Source: Pseudomonas shahriarae (GTDB lineage Bacteria; Pseudomonadota; Gammaproteobacteria; Pseudomonadales; Pseudomonadaceae). From it: 64,000 nucleotides of DNA. Below are positions 46,581 through 54,992 of the stretch, piece after piece (the first letter of the stretch is position 1; each line of letters starts with the position of its first letter). Under the pieces are notes generated by a model. The model saw only the letters and a program-made list of their open reading frames with translations, did not search any database and had not been told where the DNA came from. Position numbers and translations under genes: made by a program. Location: contig NZ_CP077085.1 in assembly GCF_014268455.2 (NCBI RefSeq), forward strand, positions 3,575,001 through 3,639,000, in the 5' to 3' direction.

Positions 46581-47582
46581 ATGAATCGAGTCATCAACGA
46601 TCCGGACCAAGTGGTCGAGGACATGCTGCGCGGCATTCTGGTCGCCCATCCCGAGCTGCGCCAATGCGACAGCAACCCCCGCGTGATCAGCAAGGCCAAG
46701 CCCTCCGGCCCAGGCCGCGTGGGCATCGTCACCGGCGGCGGTTCCGGCCATGAGCCGGCGTTTCTCGGCTACGTCGGCCCCGGCCTGGTGGACGCGGTGG
46801 CCGTCGGCGAAATTTTCTCGTCGCCCACCGCCAAGAGTTTCTTCGACGCGTTTCGTGTCGCCGATCACGGCGCCGGCGTGGCCTGTCTGTACGGCAACTA
46901 TGCCGGCGACAATATGAACGTGAAGCTGGCGATGAAAATGGCCGCCAGCAAGGACATGCAGATCCGCACCGTGGTCGCCAACGATGACGTGGCGTCGGCA
47001 CCCAAGGCCGATATCGCCAAGCGCCGCGGGGTCGCCGGGGAAATCTTCATGTGGAAGATCGGCGGGGCCGCCGCCGCGCAGCACTATGACCTGGATGGAG
47101 TGATCCGCGTCGCACAGAAGGCGGTCGATCACTGCCGCTCCATCGGCATCGGCCTGACGCCCTGCACCATTGCCGCGGTGGGCAAGCCGAACTTCCAGAT
47201 CCCGGACGGCCAGATGGAGTTGGGGATCGGCCACCACGGCGAACCCGGGATCGAGGTGATCCCGATCGAGTCTGCAGCGGCCATGGCTGAACGCATGCTG
47301 GCACCGATTCTCGCCGACCGCGATTTCAGCCAGGATGACAGCGTGGTGGTGCTGGTCTCGGGCCTGGGCGCGACGCCGGTGATGGAGCTGTACATCTTCT
47401 ACGCCGAAGTCGAAAGCCAGCTCAAGGCCAAGGGCCTGAAGATCCATCGCTGCTACGTCGGCAACTACTTCACTTCCCTGGAAATGATGGGCGTGACCCT
47501 GACCCTGCTGGGCCTGGATGCCGAGCTGAAAACCCTGATCGACCAACCTTGCCGCTCCATCGGCATGACCCAGGCGGAATAG
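46581..47582 (+). CDS. dhaK: Dihydroxyacetone kinase subunit DhaK-like (predicted tetrulose kinase)
   Basis: This 333-residue DhaK-fold protein holds the ketose covalently. Landmarks are VGIVTGGGSGHEPAFLGYVG and GEIFSSPTAKSFFDAF, then LYGNYAGDNMNVKLAMKMAA and VANDDVASAPKADIAKRRGV. The His219 in LGIGHHGEPGIEV is at the position of the substrate-binding histidine of E. coli DhaK. No PTS subunit DhaM is found nearby, so the phosphoryl donor is probably ATP through DhaL. Given the neighbours, an erythrulose is a likelier substrate than dihydroxyacetone; relatives in tetritol pathways are erythrulose kinases. Confidence 0.88.
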   Translation: MNRVINDPDQVVEDMLRGILVAHPELRQCDSNPRVISKAKPSGPGRVGIVTGGGSGHEPAFLGYVGPGLVDAVAVGEIFSSPTAKSFFDAFRVADHGAGVACLYGNYAGDNMNVKLAMKMAASKDMQIRTVVANDDVASAPKADIAKRRGVAGEIFMWKIGGAAAAQHYDLDGVIRVAQKAVDHCRSIGIGLTPCTIAAVGKPNFQIPDGQMELGIGHHGEPGIEVIPIESAAAMAERMLAPILADRDFSQDDSVVVLVSGLGATPVMELYIFYAEVESQLKAKGLKIHRCYVGNYFTSLEMMGVTLTLLGLDAELKTLIDQPCRSIGMTQAE

Positions 47583-47585
47583 ACC

Positions 47586-48233
47586 ATGAGCCAGCATTTT
47601 TCTACCCACGACGGCAGTGCGATTGTCACCGACCTGGTCAGCGTGATCGTCGCCAACCGTGAATACCTCAGCGAAGTCGATGGCGCGATTGGCGATGGCG
47701 ACCACGGCATCAACATGGCCAAGGGCTTCGCCCATTGCGGCCGCACCCTCGAAGGCCGGCAACTGACCCTGGCCGAGGCCCTGGATGAACTGACCCTGAG
47801 CCTGATGGAAGGCATCGGCGGCTCCATGGGCCCGCTGTATGGCAGCCTGTTTATCGGCATGGCCGATGAAGTGCGTGGCAGCGAAAATATCGACGCCGCG
47901 ACCTTCGCCCATCTACTGCGCGGCGGCCTCACCTCCCTGCAGGACATCACCGAAGCCGGCGTCGGCGATAAGTGCCTGATGGACACCCTGATCCCGGCGG
48001 TGGAGGCGTTTGAGCAGGCACAGGCAGCGGGTGCGTCCTTCAGCGACGCCTTGGACACGATGAAAAGCGCCGCCTCCCAGGGCCGCGACTCGACCAAGGA
48101 CCTGGTGGCCAAGATCGGCCGGGCCAGCCGTTTGGGCGAACGCTCGCTGGGGGTGCTGGATGCGGGGGCGGTGTCATGCTGCCTGATCCTCACGCAGCTG
48201 GCAGACTCGATACAGCCCCGCCTGACCCGGTAG
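47586..48233 (+). CDS. dhaL: Dihydroxyacetone kinase subunit DhaL-like
   Basis: This 215-residue nucleotide-binding subunit has the Mg/ADP-binding aspartates Asp32, Asp37 and Asp39 in VDGAIGDGDHGINMAKGFAH. Other landmarks are GGSMGPLYGSLFIGMADEVR and AGVGDKCLMDTLIPAVEAFE, then AASQGRDSTKDLVAKIGRAS. It starts 3 bases after dhaK. In ATP-dependent kinases the K and L parts are usually fused in one chain; here they are separate, as in PTS systems, yet no DhaM is present. Confidence 0.9.
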   Translation: MSQHFSTHDGSAIVTDLVSVIVANREYLSEVDGAIGDGDHGINMAKGFAHCGRTLEGRQLTLAEALDELTLSLMEGIGGSMGPLYGSLFIGMADEVRGSENIDAATFAHLLRGGLTSLQDITEAGVGDKCLMDTLIPAVEAFEQAQAAGASFSDALDTMKSAASQGRDSTKDLVAKIGRASRLGERSLGVLDAGAVSCCLILTQLADSIQPRLTR

Positions 48234-48243
48234 GGGCTAGTTG

Positions 48244-49119
48244 CTACGGGGTGGGGCTGTGTTTGATGTGCTGGATATAACGCACCACCGCCGGGGCTTT
48301 TTCAAAGCGCCGGTAGATCAGCGACAGCCACGACGACGCATCGCTGCCCTGGAGGGTGCGGTAGTGCACACCCGGCAAGCTGACATGCCCCACCACCGAC
48401 TCCGGCACCACCGCCACGCCCTGCCCCAGGGACACCAGGGCAATCACCGCCACCAGGCCTCCCGGCTGCGGCCCCAGGCGCGGGGCATACCCGCCTTGCG
48501 CGGCCACCTGCAAGGTGCCGCTGATTTGCTCGGGCAGGATGAAGGTCTCGTTCTGCAAATGCTCGCAGGTGATCGCCTTCAAGCCCAGCAGCCACGAGCC
48601 CTGTGGCAGCGCCAGGACAAAACCCTCACTGCCCAGGCGCAGCGCCTCCACGCCGTCGGGCAGGGTCATGGGTGAGCGAATGTAGCCAATGTCGTAGCGC
48701 CCTTCGGCCACCAGCCCCGGCAACAAGGCCATGGGGCTTTCCCGCACGCTGAGGCTGACATCGGCAAACTCCGCACAAAACCCCTGCACCTGGCGTTGCA
48801 ACACGCCGGAATACACCGCCGACGCCACATAGCCCAACTCGATATGGCCGATCTCGCCACGCCCGGCGCGCTGAGCATTGCGCTGGGCGAACTCGAACTG
48901 GCGCACGGTGGCTTCAGCTTCACCCAGCAACGCGCTGCCCGCCTCGGTCAGGCTGACATCCCGCTGACGCCGGATAAACAGGCGGGTACCCAGGGCGCGC
49001 TCCATATCCTGGATCTGTCGGCTCAAGGTGGGTGGGGCAATATCCAGTTGCTCGGCGGCCCGCGTGAAGTTGCGGTGCCGGGCAACGGCCAGGAAGTAGC
49101 GGAAATGACGTATTTCCAT
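48244..49119 (-). CDS. LysR-family transcriptional regulator
   Basis: This 291-residue regulator has the N-terminal winged helix (MEIRHFRYFLAVARHRNFTR, AAEQLDIAPPTLSRQIQDME, LFIRRQRDVSLTEAG) and a periplasmic-binding-like effector domain (GHIELGYVASAVYSGVLQRQ). It is divergent to a DHA2 efflux gene, with 150 bases between, the usual layout for a LysR protein that controls its neighbour. Its 3' end converges on the dhaL stop. The effector is unknown. Confidence 0.92.
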   Translation of the reverse strand: MEIRHFRYFLAVARHRNFTRAAEQLDIAPPTLSRQIQDMERALGTRLFIRRQRDVSLTEAGSALLGEAEATVRQFEFAQRNAQRAGRGEIGHIELGYVASAVYSGVLQRQVQGFCAEFADVSLSVRESPMALLPGLVAEGRYDIGYIRSPMTLPDGVEALRLGSEGFVLALPQGSWLLGLKAITCEHLQNETFILPEQISGTLQVAAQGGYAPRLGPQPGGLVAVIALVSLGQGVAVVPESVVGHVSLPGVHYRTLQGSDASSWLSLIYRRFEKAPAVVRYIQHIKHSPTP

Positions 49120-49269
49120 TGCAGGATTAGCTCAAAGGTAATGATGTGCTTCGCCTCGGCTAACAGAATCACTGGGCGCCGACGATAAGCTCACAGGACA
49201 TCCACAGTAGAGAGTCCACCTGATGCCCGTCAAATCCGTCTTGCCTGTTGCCTGTCAGGTAATCCTGCC

Positions 49270-50796
49270 ATGAGCCGGGTCAGCCCCCGCCTTACCCTGT
49301 TGACCGCCTCCGGGGTCTGTTCGTTGATTGTCCTCGACACCAACATCGTCGCCGTGACCCTGCCGACCATTGCCCGCGACCTGGGCGCCAATTTCGCCGA
49401 TATCGAATGGGTAGTCAGCGCCTATATGCTGGCATTCGCCGCCCTGCTGCTGCCAGCCGGGAGCATTGCCGACCGCTTCGGCCGCAAGAAAACCCTGGTG
49501 TGGGGCCTGGGGATTTTTATTCTCGCCTCCCTGGGCTGTGGCGCCGCGCCCAGCGTGCTGCTGCTGGATATCGCCCGCGCCGTGAAGGGTGTCGGTGCAG
49601 CGTTGCTGCTGACCTCAGCCCTGGCCTCCATCGGCCATGCCTTTCACGATGACCTGGAACGGGCCAAGGCCTGGGCATTCTGGGGCGCCTGCATGGGCGT
49701 GGCGATGACCGCGGCGCCGACCCTTGGCGGCCTGATTACCCACTACATGGGCTGGCGCTGGATTTTCTACCTCAACCTGCCGGTGGGCCTGGCCTTGCTC
49801 GCACTGGTCCTGCACGCCATCCCGGAATCGCGCGACAGCCAATCGGCGCGCCTCGACCCCTGGGGCAGCCTGACCTTCAGCGCCAGCCTGCTGTGCCTGA
49901 TCTGGGGCCTGATCGAAGCCAATCGCATCGGCTGGGACAACCCGCTGACCTATGCGCGGCTGCTCGGCGGCGCGTTGCTGCTGGGCCTGTTTGTGTGGGT
50001 GGAGCGCTTGCAGCGCCGGCCCATGGTGGACCTGCAACTGTTCCAGTACCCACGGTTTATCGGGGCCTTGCTGGGGATGTTTGCCTATGCCGGGTGTGCC
50101 CAGGTGATGATGACGCTGCTGCCGTTCTACCTGCAAAACGGCCTGGGGTTTTCCGCGATTGCCTCGGGCTTGGGGATGTTGCCGTTTGCCCTGACCATGC
50201 TGATCTGCCCGCGGATCGGCGCACGCCTGGCCAGCCGCTTTGCCCCCGCGACCATGATGGCGGCCGGCCTGGCCCTGGTGGGCAGCGGCAACCTGCTCAG
50301 CGCCTGGGCGGTGAATGTCGGCGGTTATCTGCCGTTCGCCCTGGCGATTGCAGTGACTGGCGCCGGGGCCGGCCTGCTCAATGGCGACACCCAGAAAAAC
50401 ATCATGGCCTGCGTGCCAAGGGACCGCGCGGGCATGGCATCGGGCATGAGCACCACGATGCGTTTCAGCGCGATTATGTTGGCGATTGGGGTGTATGGCG
50501 CGCTATTGGCCAGTCATAGCGAGTATCTGCTGCAAACCAGCCTTGGTACGCAATGGCAGGCCCAGGTACCGGGGATTGCCTCGCGGGTGGTGGCCGGGGA
50601 TATGCCAGCGGCCATGGCACTGCTGCCGGAGTCGGCGCAGGGATGGGTGCAACCCTTGGCGTGGCAAGCGTTTGTCGGCGGGTTTGCCAGGGTGTTGTGG
50701 GTGGCGGGGCTATTGGGGCTGCTGGGGGCGCTGGTGGTGGGCCTGCTGATGAGGCATCCGATTCCACTGCTGCAGGATCGACGCGATCCCCTGTAG
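49270..50796 (+). CDS. DHA2-family MFS drug/efflux transporter (EmrB/QacA type)
   Basis: This 508-residue protein has 14 predicted membrane segments and is a proton-driven exporter. Motif A appears as GSIADRFGRKKTLVWGLGIF and motif D1-like residues as LDTNIVAVTLPTIARDLGAN. The middle contains LGGLITHYMGWRWIFYLNLP, the family motif C region. The C-terminus has the long last loop of DHA2 pumps. The substrate is unknown. The divergent LysR gene is the probable regulator. Its stop lies inside a REP-like palindrome. Confidence 0.92.
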   Translation: MSRVSPRLTLLTASGVCSLIVLDTNIVAVTLPTIARDLGANFADIEWVVSAYMLAFAALLLPAGSIADRFGRKKTLVWGLGIFILASLGCGAAPSVLLLDIARAVKGVGAALLLTSALASIGHAFHDDLERAKAWAFWGACMGVAMTAAPTLGGLITHYMGWRWIFYLNLPVGLALLALVLHAIPESRDSQSARLDPWGSLTFSASLLCLIWGLIEANRIGWDNPLTYARLLGGALLLGLFVWVERLQRRPMVDLQLFQYPRFIGALLGMFAYAGCAQVMMTLLPFYLQNGLGFSAIASGLGMLPFALTMLICPRIGARLASRFAPATMMAAGLALVGSGNLLSAWAVNVGGYLPFALAIAVTGAGAGLLNGDTQKNIMACVPRDRAGMASGMSTTMRFSAIMLAIGVYGALLASHSEYLLQTSLGTQWQAQVPGIASRVVAGDMPAAMALLPESAQGWVQPLAWQAFVGGFARVLWVAGLLGLLGALVVGLLMRHPIPLLQDRRDPL

Positions 50797-50820
50797 GTGC
50801 CGGCTTGCCGGCGCCTACAG
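50791..50820. repeat. REP-like palindrome at the end of the efflux gene
   Basis: CTGTAGGTGCCGGC and GCCGGCGCCTACAG pair at 13 of 14 positions across TT. It contains the stop of the efflux gene and separates it from the converging sohB. Confidence 0.7.
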
Positions 50821-50830
50821 GGTGGGTGAG

Positions 50831-51853
50831 TTACCAGAAACGCTGTTGAGTCAGGCGGCTCCACCAGGTCAGCAGCACCCGGTCCACCGAGCCGCTGGCC
50901 GCCAGGCCCACCCGCTCCTGCAGGCTTTTACGCTCGGCATAGTGCAGGTGGAACAACTCGGCGGTCTTGGCCTTGGTGGCCAGGTATTCGTCACTGGTCT
51001 GCAGCGCGTCTACCAACTGCTTGTCCAGCGCCGCGACGCCCAACCAGACTTCGCCGGTAGCCACTTCATCAATCGCCAGTTGCGGGCGATAGCGCGACAC
51101 GAAGTTCTTGAACAGTTGATGGGTGATATCCAGGTCTTCCTGGAACTTCTCCCGGCCCTTCTCGGTGTTTTCGCCAAACACCGTCAGGGTGCGCTTGTAT
51201 TCGCCAGCGGTGAGTACTTCAAAGTCGATATCGTGCTTTTTCAGCAGGCGGTTGACGTTGGGCAACTGGGCCACCACGCCAATCGAGCCGAGGATGGCAA
51301 ACGGTGCGCTGATGATCTTCTCGCCGATGCACGCCATCATGTAGCCGCCGCTGGCCGCGACCTTGTCGATGCACACCGTCAACGGCACGCCCGCCTCGCG
51401 GATCCGCGCCAATTGCGAGGACGCCAGGCCATAGCTGTGGACCATGCCACCGCCGCTTTCCAGGCGCAGTACCACTTCATCCTTGGGCGTGGCCAGGCTC
51501 AGCAGCGCAGTGATTTCGTGGCGCAGGCTGTCGGTGGCCGACGCCTTGATGTCCCCGTCAAAATCCAGCACAAACACCCGTGGCTTGGCTTCGGGGGTTT
51601 TCTTCTGTTTTTTCTCGGCCTTGCCCTGGGACTTGCGCAGGGCCTTGAGCTGATCCTTGTCGAGCAGGGTCTGCTCCAGGCGCTCGCGCAGGCCTTTGTA
51701 AAAGTCATTGAGCTTGCTGACCTGCAACTGCCCGGCATTCTTGCGCCGGCCCTTGCTGCGCAACGCCGCAAAACTGATCAGCACCACCAGGATGGCGACG
51801 ACCAACGTGACGGTTTTAGCCAGAAAACTTGCATACTCAGCCAAAAACTCCAT
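50831..51853 (-). CDS. sohB: Inner-membrane peptidase SohB
   Basis: ATG 51853 gives MEFLAEYASFLAKTVTLVVA (340 residues) with one N-terminal membrane anchor. A charged coiled segment (residues 65-90) and the S49/ClpP-like domain follow. The catalytic dyad is Ser168 in DKVAASGGYMMACIGEKIIS and Lys220 in TAGEYKRTLTVFG, matching SohB/SppA. Length agrees with E. coli SohB. It acts at the periplasmic face on membrane or signal-peptide fragments. The upstream extension to 51982 has no family residues. Confidence 0.93.
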   Translation of the reverse strand: MEFLAEYASFLAKTVTLVVAILVVLISFAALRSKGRRKNAGQLQVSKLNDFYKGLRERLEQTLLDKDQLKALRKSQGKAEKKQKKTPEAKPRVFVLDFDGDIKASATDSLRHEITALLSLATPKDEVVLRLESGGGMVHSYGLASSQLARIREAGVPLTVCIDKVAASGGYMMACIGEKIISAPFAILGSIGVVAQLPNVNRLLKKHDIDFEVLTAGEYKRTLTVFGENTEKGREKFQEDLDITHQLFKNFVSRYRPQLAIDEVATGEVWLGVAALDKQLVDALQTSDEYLATKAKTAELFHLHYAERKSLQERVGLAASGSVDRVLLTWWSRLTQQRFW

Positions 51854-51996
51854 GGGACTCCTTACAGAAACGGTGCGCCAGGCGCGATTGCCCCAGCATA
51901 CCGATGGGACGGCCGGTGAGCCAGAGCTGAAACCCCTTGAAACGGGCCTCTCAAGGCTCATGCTCGTGAAAGGATCCAACAAACACCGCTAAACCC

Positions 51997-52106
51997 TGTG
52001 GGAGCTGTCGAGCCTTGGCGAGGCTGCGATAGCGGTGGGCCAGGCAACATCTCTGCTGACAGTGCCGCTGCCATCGCAGCCTCGCCAAGGCTCGACAGCT
52101 CCCACA
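51997..52106. repeat. REPIN-like inverted pair
   Basis: TGTGGGAGCTGTCGAGCCTTG-GCGAGGCTGCGAT faces ATCGCAGCCTCGC-CAAGGCTCGACAGCTCCCACA across about 40 bases. This variant has GCTGTCGAGCCTTGGCGAGG instead of the usual GCGGGCTTGCTCGC core and is about 20 bases longer. Confidence 0.8.
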
Positions 52107-52214
52107 CGGATATCGGCCTCTAACGGGCTTTTAAAACAAGCGTATGTTTTTTCATTGACAGCTTCCCGGCATCCTCATAACCTCGCCAGACTTTCAACGT
52201 ACCGGGTGACGGAC

Positions 52215-52925
52215 GTGGGCAGCATCTATTTGATTCGACATGGCCAGGCCTCCTTCGGTGCAGACGACTATGATGTCCTGTCGCCCGTGGGTGTGCAGCA
52301 GGCGCAGATACTGGGCAGCCATCTGGCAGACCTGGGCCTGACGTTCGACCGCTGTGTGTCGGGCGACCTGCGGCGCCAGCAGCACACGGCCAATGCCACG
52401 CTCGAGTCCATCGGCGCCCAGGGCTTGCCGGTGCCGCCCCTGGAAATCGACAGTGCCTTCAACGAATTCGACGCCGACGCGATCATCCGCGCCCTGCTTC
52501 CGGACCTGCTCGACAGCGAGCCCGAAGCCCTGGATATCCTGCGCAACGCCCAGCAAAACCGTGGCGAGTTCCAGCGTATCTTTGCCCTGATCATCGAACG
52601 CTGGCTGAGCGGCACCTACGACACCCCCGGCCTGGAAAGCTGGCTGGGGTTTGTCGAGCGCGTCCAGGGTGGCCTGCAGCGCCTGCTGGAGACTGCCGAC
52701 AGTTCCCACAAGATCGCCGTATTTACTTCTGGCGGCACCATCACCGCCCTGCTCCACCTGATTACCCGCATACCTGCCACCCAGGCTTTCGAGCTGAACT
52801 GGCAGATTGTCAACACTTCGCTCAACCACTTGAAGTTCCGTGGACGCGAAGTGGCACTGGCTTCCTTCAACAGCCATACCCACTTGCAACTGTTGAAGGC
52901 GCCGCAGCTCATCACCTTCCGATGA
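52215..52925 (+). CDS. Histidine phosphatase (phosphoglycerate-mutase-like)
   Basis: A GTG start at 52215 gives GSIYLIRHGQASFGADDYDV, the normal N-terminus of this branch, with the catalytic His in the RHG motif; the upstream frame (to 52035) runs into a REPIN and lacks family residues. Further landmarks are RCVSGDLRRQQHTANATLES and VFTSGGTITALLHLITRIPA, where Thr/Gly replace the more usual HG. The 236-residue length fits. The substrate is unknown. It is followed after 56 bases by an SCP2 gene, a pairing common in pseudomonads and often linked to acyl or lipid metabolism. Confidence 0.85.
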   Translation: MGSIYLIRHGQASFGADDYDVLSPVGVQQAQILGSHLADLGLTFDRCVSGDLRRQQHTANATLESIGAQGLPVPPLEIDSAFNEFDADAIIRALLPDLLDSEPEALDILRNAQQNRGEFQRIFALIIERWLSGTYDTPGLESWLGFVERVQGGLQRLLETADSSHKIAVFTSGGTITALLHLITRIPATQAFELNWQIVNTSLNHLKFRGREVALASFNSHTHLQLLKAPQLITFR

Positions 52926-52981
52926 ATTGCGGCCAACCGTGACCCCAAGGTCACTGGCACCACCCATAAAAGGATCGAACC

Positions 52982-53296
52982 ATGACTGACGTAGCTAAAG
53001 CCGTAGAAGCAATGAAAGCCAAATTCAACCCAGCCGCTGCCGACGGCCTGGACCTGGTGTTCGGTTTCCGTATCGACGAGAGCCAGAACTTCTCCCTGAT
53101 CGTCAAGGACAACACCTGCGAACTGCAAGAAGGCGTGAACCCTGACGCCCAGGTAACTCTGGTGATGGACGCTGAAACCATGAAAGGTATCGTCAGCGGC
53201 GAAACCGACGGCATGCAGGCCTTCATGGGCGGCAAACTGCGCGCCGAAGGCGACATGATGCTGGCGATGAAACTGAGCGAACTGTTCCCAGCCTGA
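52982..53296 (+). CDS. SCP2 sterol-binding-domain protein
   Basis: This 104-residue protein consists of one SCP2 domain: VEAMKAKFNPAAADGLDLVF, LIVKDNTCELQEGVNPDAQV, VTLVMDAETMKGIVSGETDG and MQAFMGGKLRAEGDMMLAMK. SCP2 domains bind lipids or fatty acyl chains in a hydrophobic tunnel; the bacterial role is not well defined. AAAGGA precedes ATG 52982, and a strong intrinsic terminator follows. Confidence 0.93.
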   Translation: MTDVAKAVEAMKAKFNPAAADGLDLVFGFRIDESQNFSLIVKDNTCELQEGVNPDAQVTLVMDAETMKGIVSGETDGMQAFMGGKLRAEGDMMLAMKLSELFPA

Positions 53297-53318
53297 TCCA
53301 GGGCAACCTGGGTTGACC

Positions 53319-53345
53319 AATCCCGCCTACCCAGGCGGGATTTTT
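53319..53345 (+). terminator. Intrinsic terminator after the SCP2 gene
   Basis: AATCCCGCCT-ACCC-AGGCGGGATT followed by TTT: a 10-bp perfect stem, 23 bases after the stop. Confidence 0.9.
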
Positions 53346-53475
53346 GTGTGTGCCTGTGGCGCTCATTCATTTGCAGAATGAAGTCCAGAGGAATCTTCGT
53401 TTGCGCCCTCGGGCAGCGCCCAACAAAATCTGGCTTACGGCCCACACCACCGTTACCGCAGCCAGGAATTTTTCT

Positions 53476-54846
53476 ATGCCTAACCCGCGTTTTATCAGCC
53501 CCGATGCCATCCGCAAAGACTTCTCCAAGGCCATGTCCGACATGTACCGCGAGGAAGTGCCGCTGTATGGCGCGCTGCTGGAGTTGGTGGCCGAAACCAA
53601 TGCCCGGGTGCTGGCGAGCGATCCAGACCTGGCGCAGCAACTGCAGCACACCGGCGAAATCCAGCGCCTGGACATGGAGCGCCACGGCGCCATCCGCCTG
53701 GGCAGCGCCTATGAGCTGGCAACCATCAGCCGCCTGTTTGCAGTAATGGGCATGCACCCGGTGGGTTACTACGACCTCACCCCGGCCGGCGTGCCGGTGC
53801 ATTCCACAGCCTTTCGCGCCGTGCATGAAAGCGCCTTGCAGACCAGCCCGTTCCGGGTCTTCACCTCGCTGCTGCGCCTGGAGCTGATCGAAAACCTTGA
53901 ACTGCGGGCCTTTGCCGAATCAGCCCTGGCCAAGCGCTCCATCTTCACCCCACGGGCCCTGGCCCTGATCGAACAGGCCGAAGCCGACGGCGGCCTGAAT
54001 GCCAGCGATGCCCAGGCCTTTATCCAGCAAGCCCTGGAAACCTTTCGCTGGCACCACACCGCCACGGTCAGCGCGGCCCAGTACCAGCAACTCAGCGACC
54101 AGCACCGGCTGATTGCCGACGTGGTGGCCTTCAAGGGCCCGCATATCAATCACCTGACCCCACGCACCCTGGACATCGACCGCGTACAAGCCGACATGCC
54201 CGGCAAAGGCATCACCCCCAAAGCCGTGATCGAAGGCCCACCCCGCCGCCAATGCCCGATCCTGCTACGCCAGACCAGTTTCAAGGCCCTCGACGAAGCC
54301 ATTGCCTTTACCGATGCCAAGGGCAGCCACAGCGCACGCTTTGGCGAAATCGAACAACGTGGCGTGGCCCTGACGCCCAAGGGCCGGGCGCTCTATGACC
54401 AACTGCTCAACGCCGCGCGGGACGAACTGGGTGCCTTTCCCAATGAAGCCAACGCCCAGCGCTATACCGAACTGATGGCACAGCACTTCCAGGCCTTCCC
54501 GGATAACCATCGGGCCATGCGCGAGCAAGGTTTGGCGTACTTTCGCTACCGAGTGACCGACAAGGGCCGTGCCGCCGAGAAGGACGCGCCACAGAGTCTG
54601 GACGCGTTGATCGAGGCGGGTTACGTCGATATCGAACCGTTGGTGTATGAAGATTTTCTGCCGGTCAGCGCGGCGGGGATTTTCCAGTCGAACCTGGGCG
54701 ATGCGGCGCAGAGTCACTACGCGGCCAACGCCAACCAGGCTGAGTTTGAACAGGCCCTGGGCCGCCAGACTCTTGATGAGTTGCAGCTGTATGCAGACAC
54801 CCAGCAGCGCTCGATCGACGCCTGCCTGCAGGTGCTGCGCACCTAG
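53476..54846 (+). CDS. hglS: 2-oxoadipate dioxygenase/decarboxylase (D-2-hydroxyglutarate synthase), DUF1338
   Basis: ATG 53476 gives MPNPRFISPDAIRKDFSKAM and a 456-residue DUF1338 (YdcJ) protein. In P. putida this Fe(II) enzyme (HglS) turns 2-oxoadipate into D-2-hydroxyglutarate in D-lysine/L-pipecolate breakdown. The iron ligand His70 and substrate-binding Arg74 described for that enzyme are in MERHGAIRLG at exactly these positions. AFKGPHINHLTPRTLDIDRV carries a further conserved His. The longer frame from 53344 crosses the previous terminator and is rejected. No other lysine-degradation gene lies in the window. Confidence 0.9.
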   Translation: MPNPRFISPDAIRKDFSKAMSDMYREEVPLYGALLELVAETNARVLASDPDLAQQLQHTGEIQRLDMERHGAIRLGSAYELATISRLFAVMGMHPVGYYDLTPAGVPVHSTAFRAVHESALQTSPFRVFTSLLRLELIENLELRAFAESALAKRSIFTPRALALIEQAEADGGLNASDAQAFIQQALETFRWHHTATVSAAQYQQLSDQHRLIADVVAFKGPHINHLTPRTLDIDRVQADMPGKGITPKAVIEGPPRRQCPILLRQTSFKALDEAIAFTDAKGSHSARFGEIEQRGVALTPKGRALYDQLLNAARDELGAFPNEANAQRYTELMAQHFQAFPDNHRAMREQGLAYFRYRVTDKGRAAEKDAPQSLDALIEAGYVDIEPLVYEDFLPVSAAGIFQSNLGDAAQSHYAANANQAEFEQALGRQTLDELQLYADTQQRSIDACLQVLRT

Positions 54847-54853
54847 AAAAAGA

Positions 54854-54913
54854 GTTCGCCCGACACCACAACGCATTCCATGCGCAGTCAACGTGCCCCA
54901 GGGTCGGGCGAAC
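54854..54913. repeat. 11-bp inverted repeat downstream of hglS
   Basis: GTTCGCCCGAC (54854-54864) and GTCGGGCGAAC (54903-54913) are perfect inverse copies 38 bases apart. The enclosed DNA itself holds GCAT-TCC-ATGC. No T-run follows on either strand. Confidence 0.5.
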
Positions 54914-54992
54914 GGTTGGGATAATAGGCAGTGGCGGGGTTGTTGTCCTTGGGGCAATTCTGAACAAATATGGACCCTTCCCCCAGCGTTGG

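Noticed and set aside
45354..47912. An 852-codon open frame on the minus strand
   Set aside because: It lies opposite the Zn dehydrogenase, dhaK and dhaL genes, which have clear motifs. The frame has no family residues and arises from the GC-rich third-position pattern.
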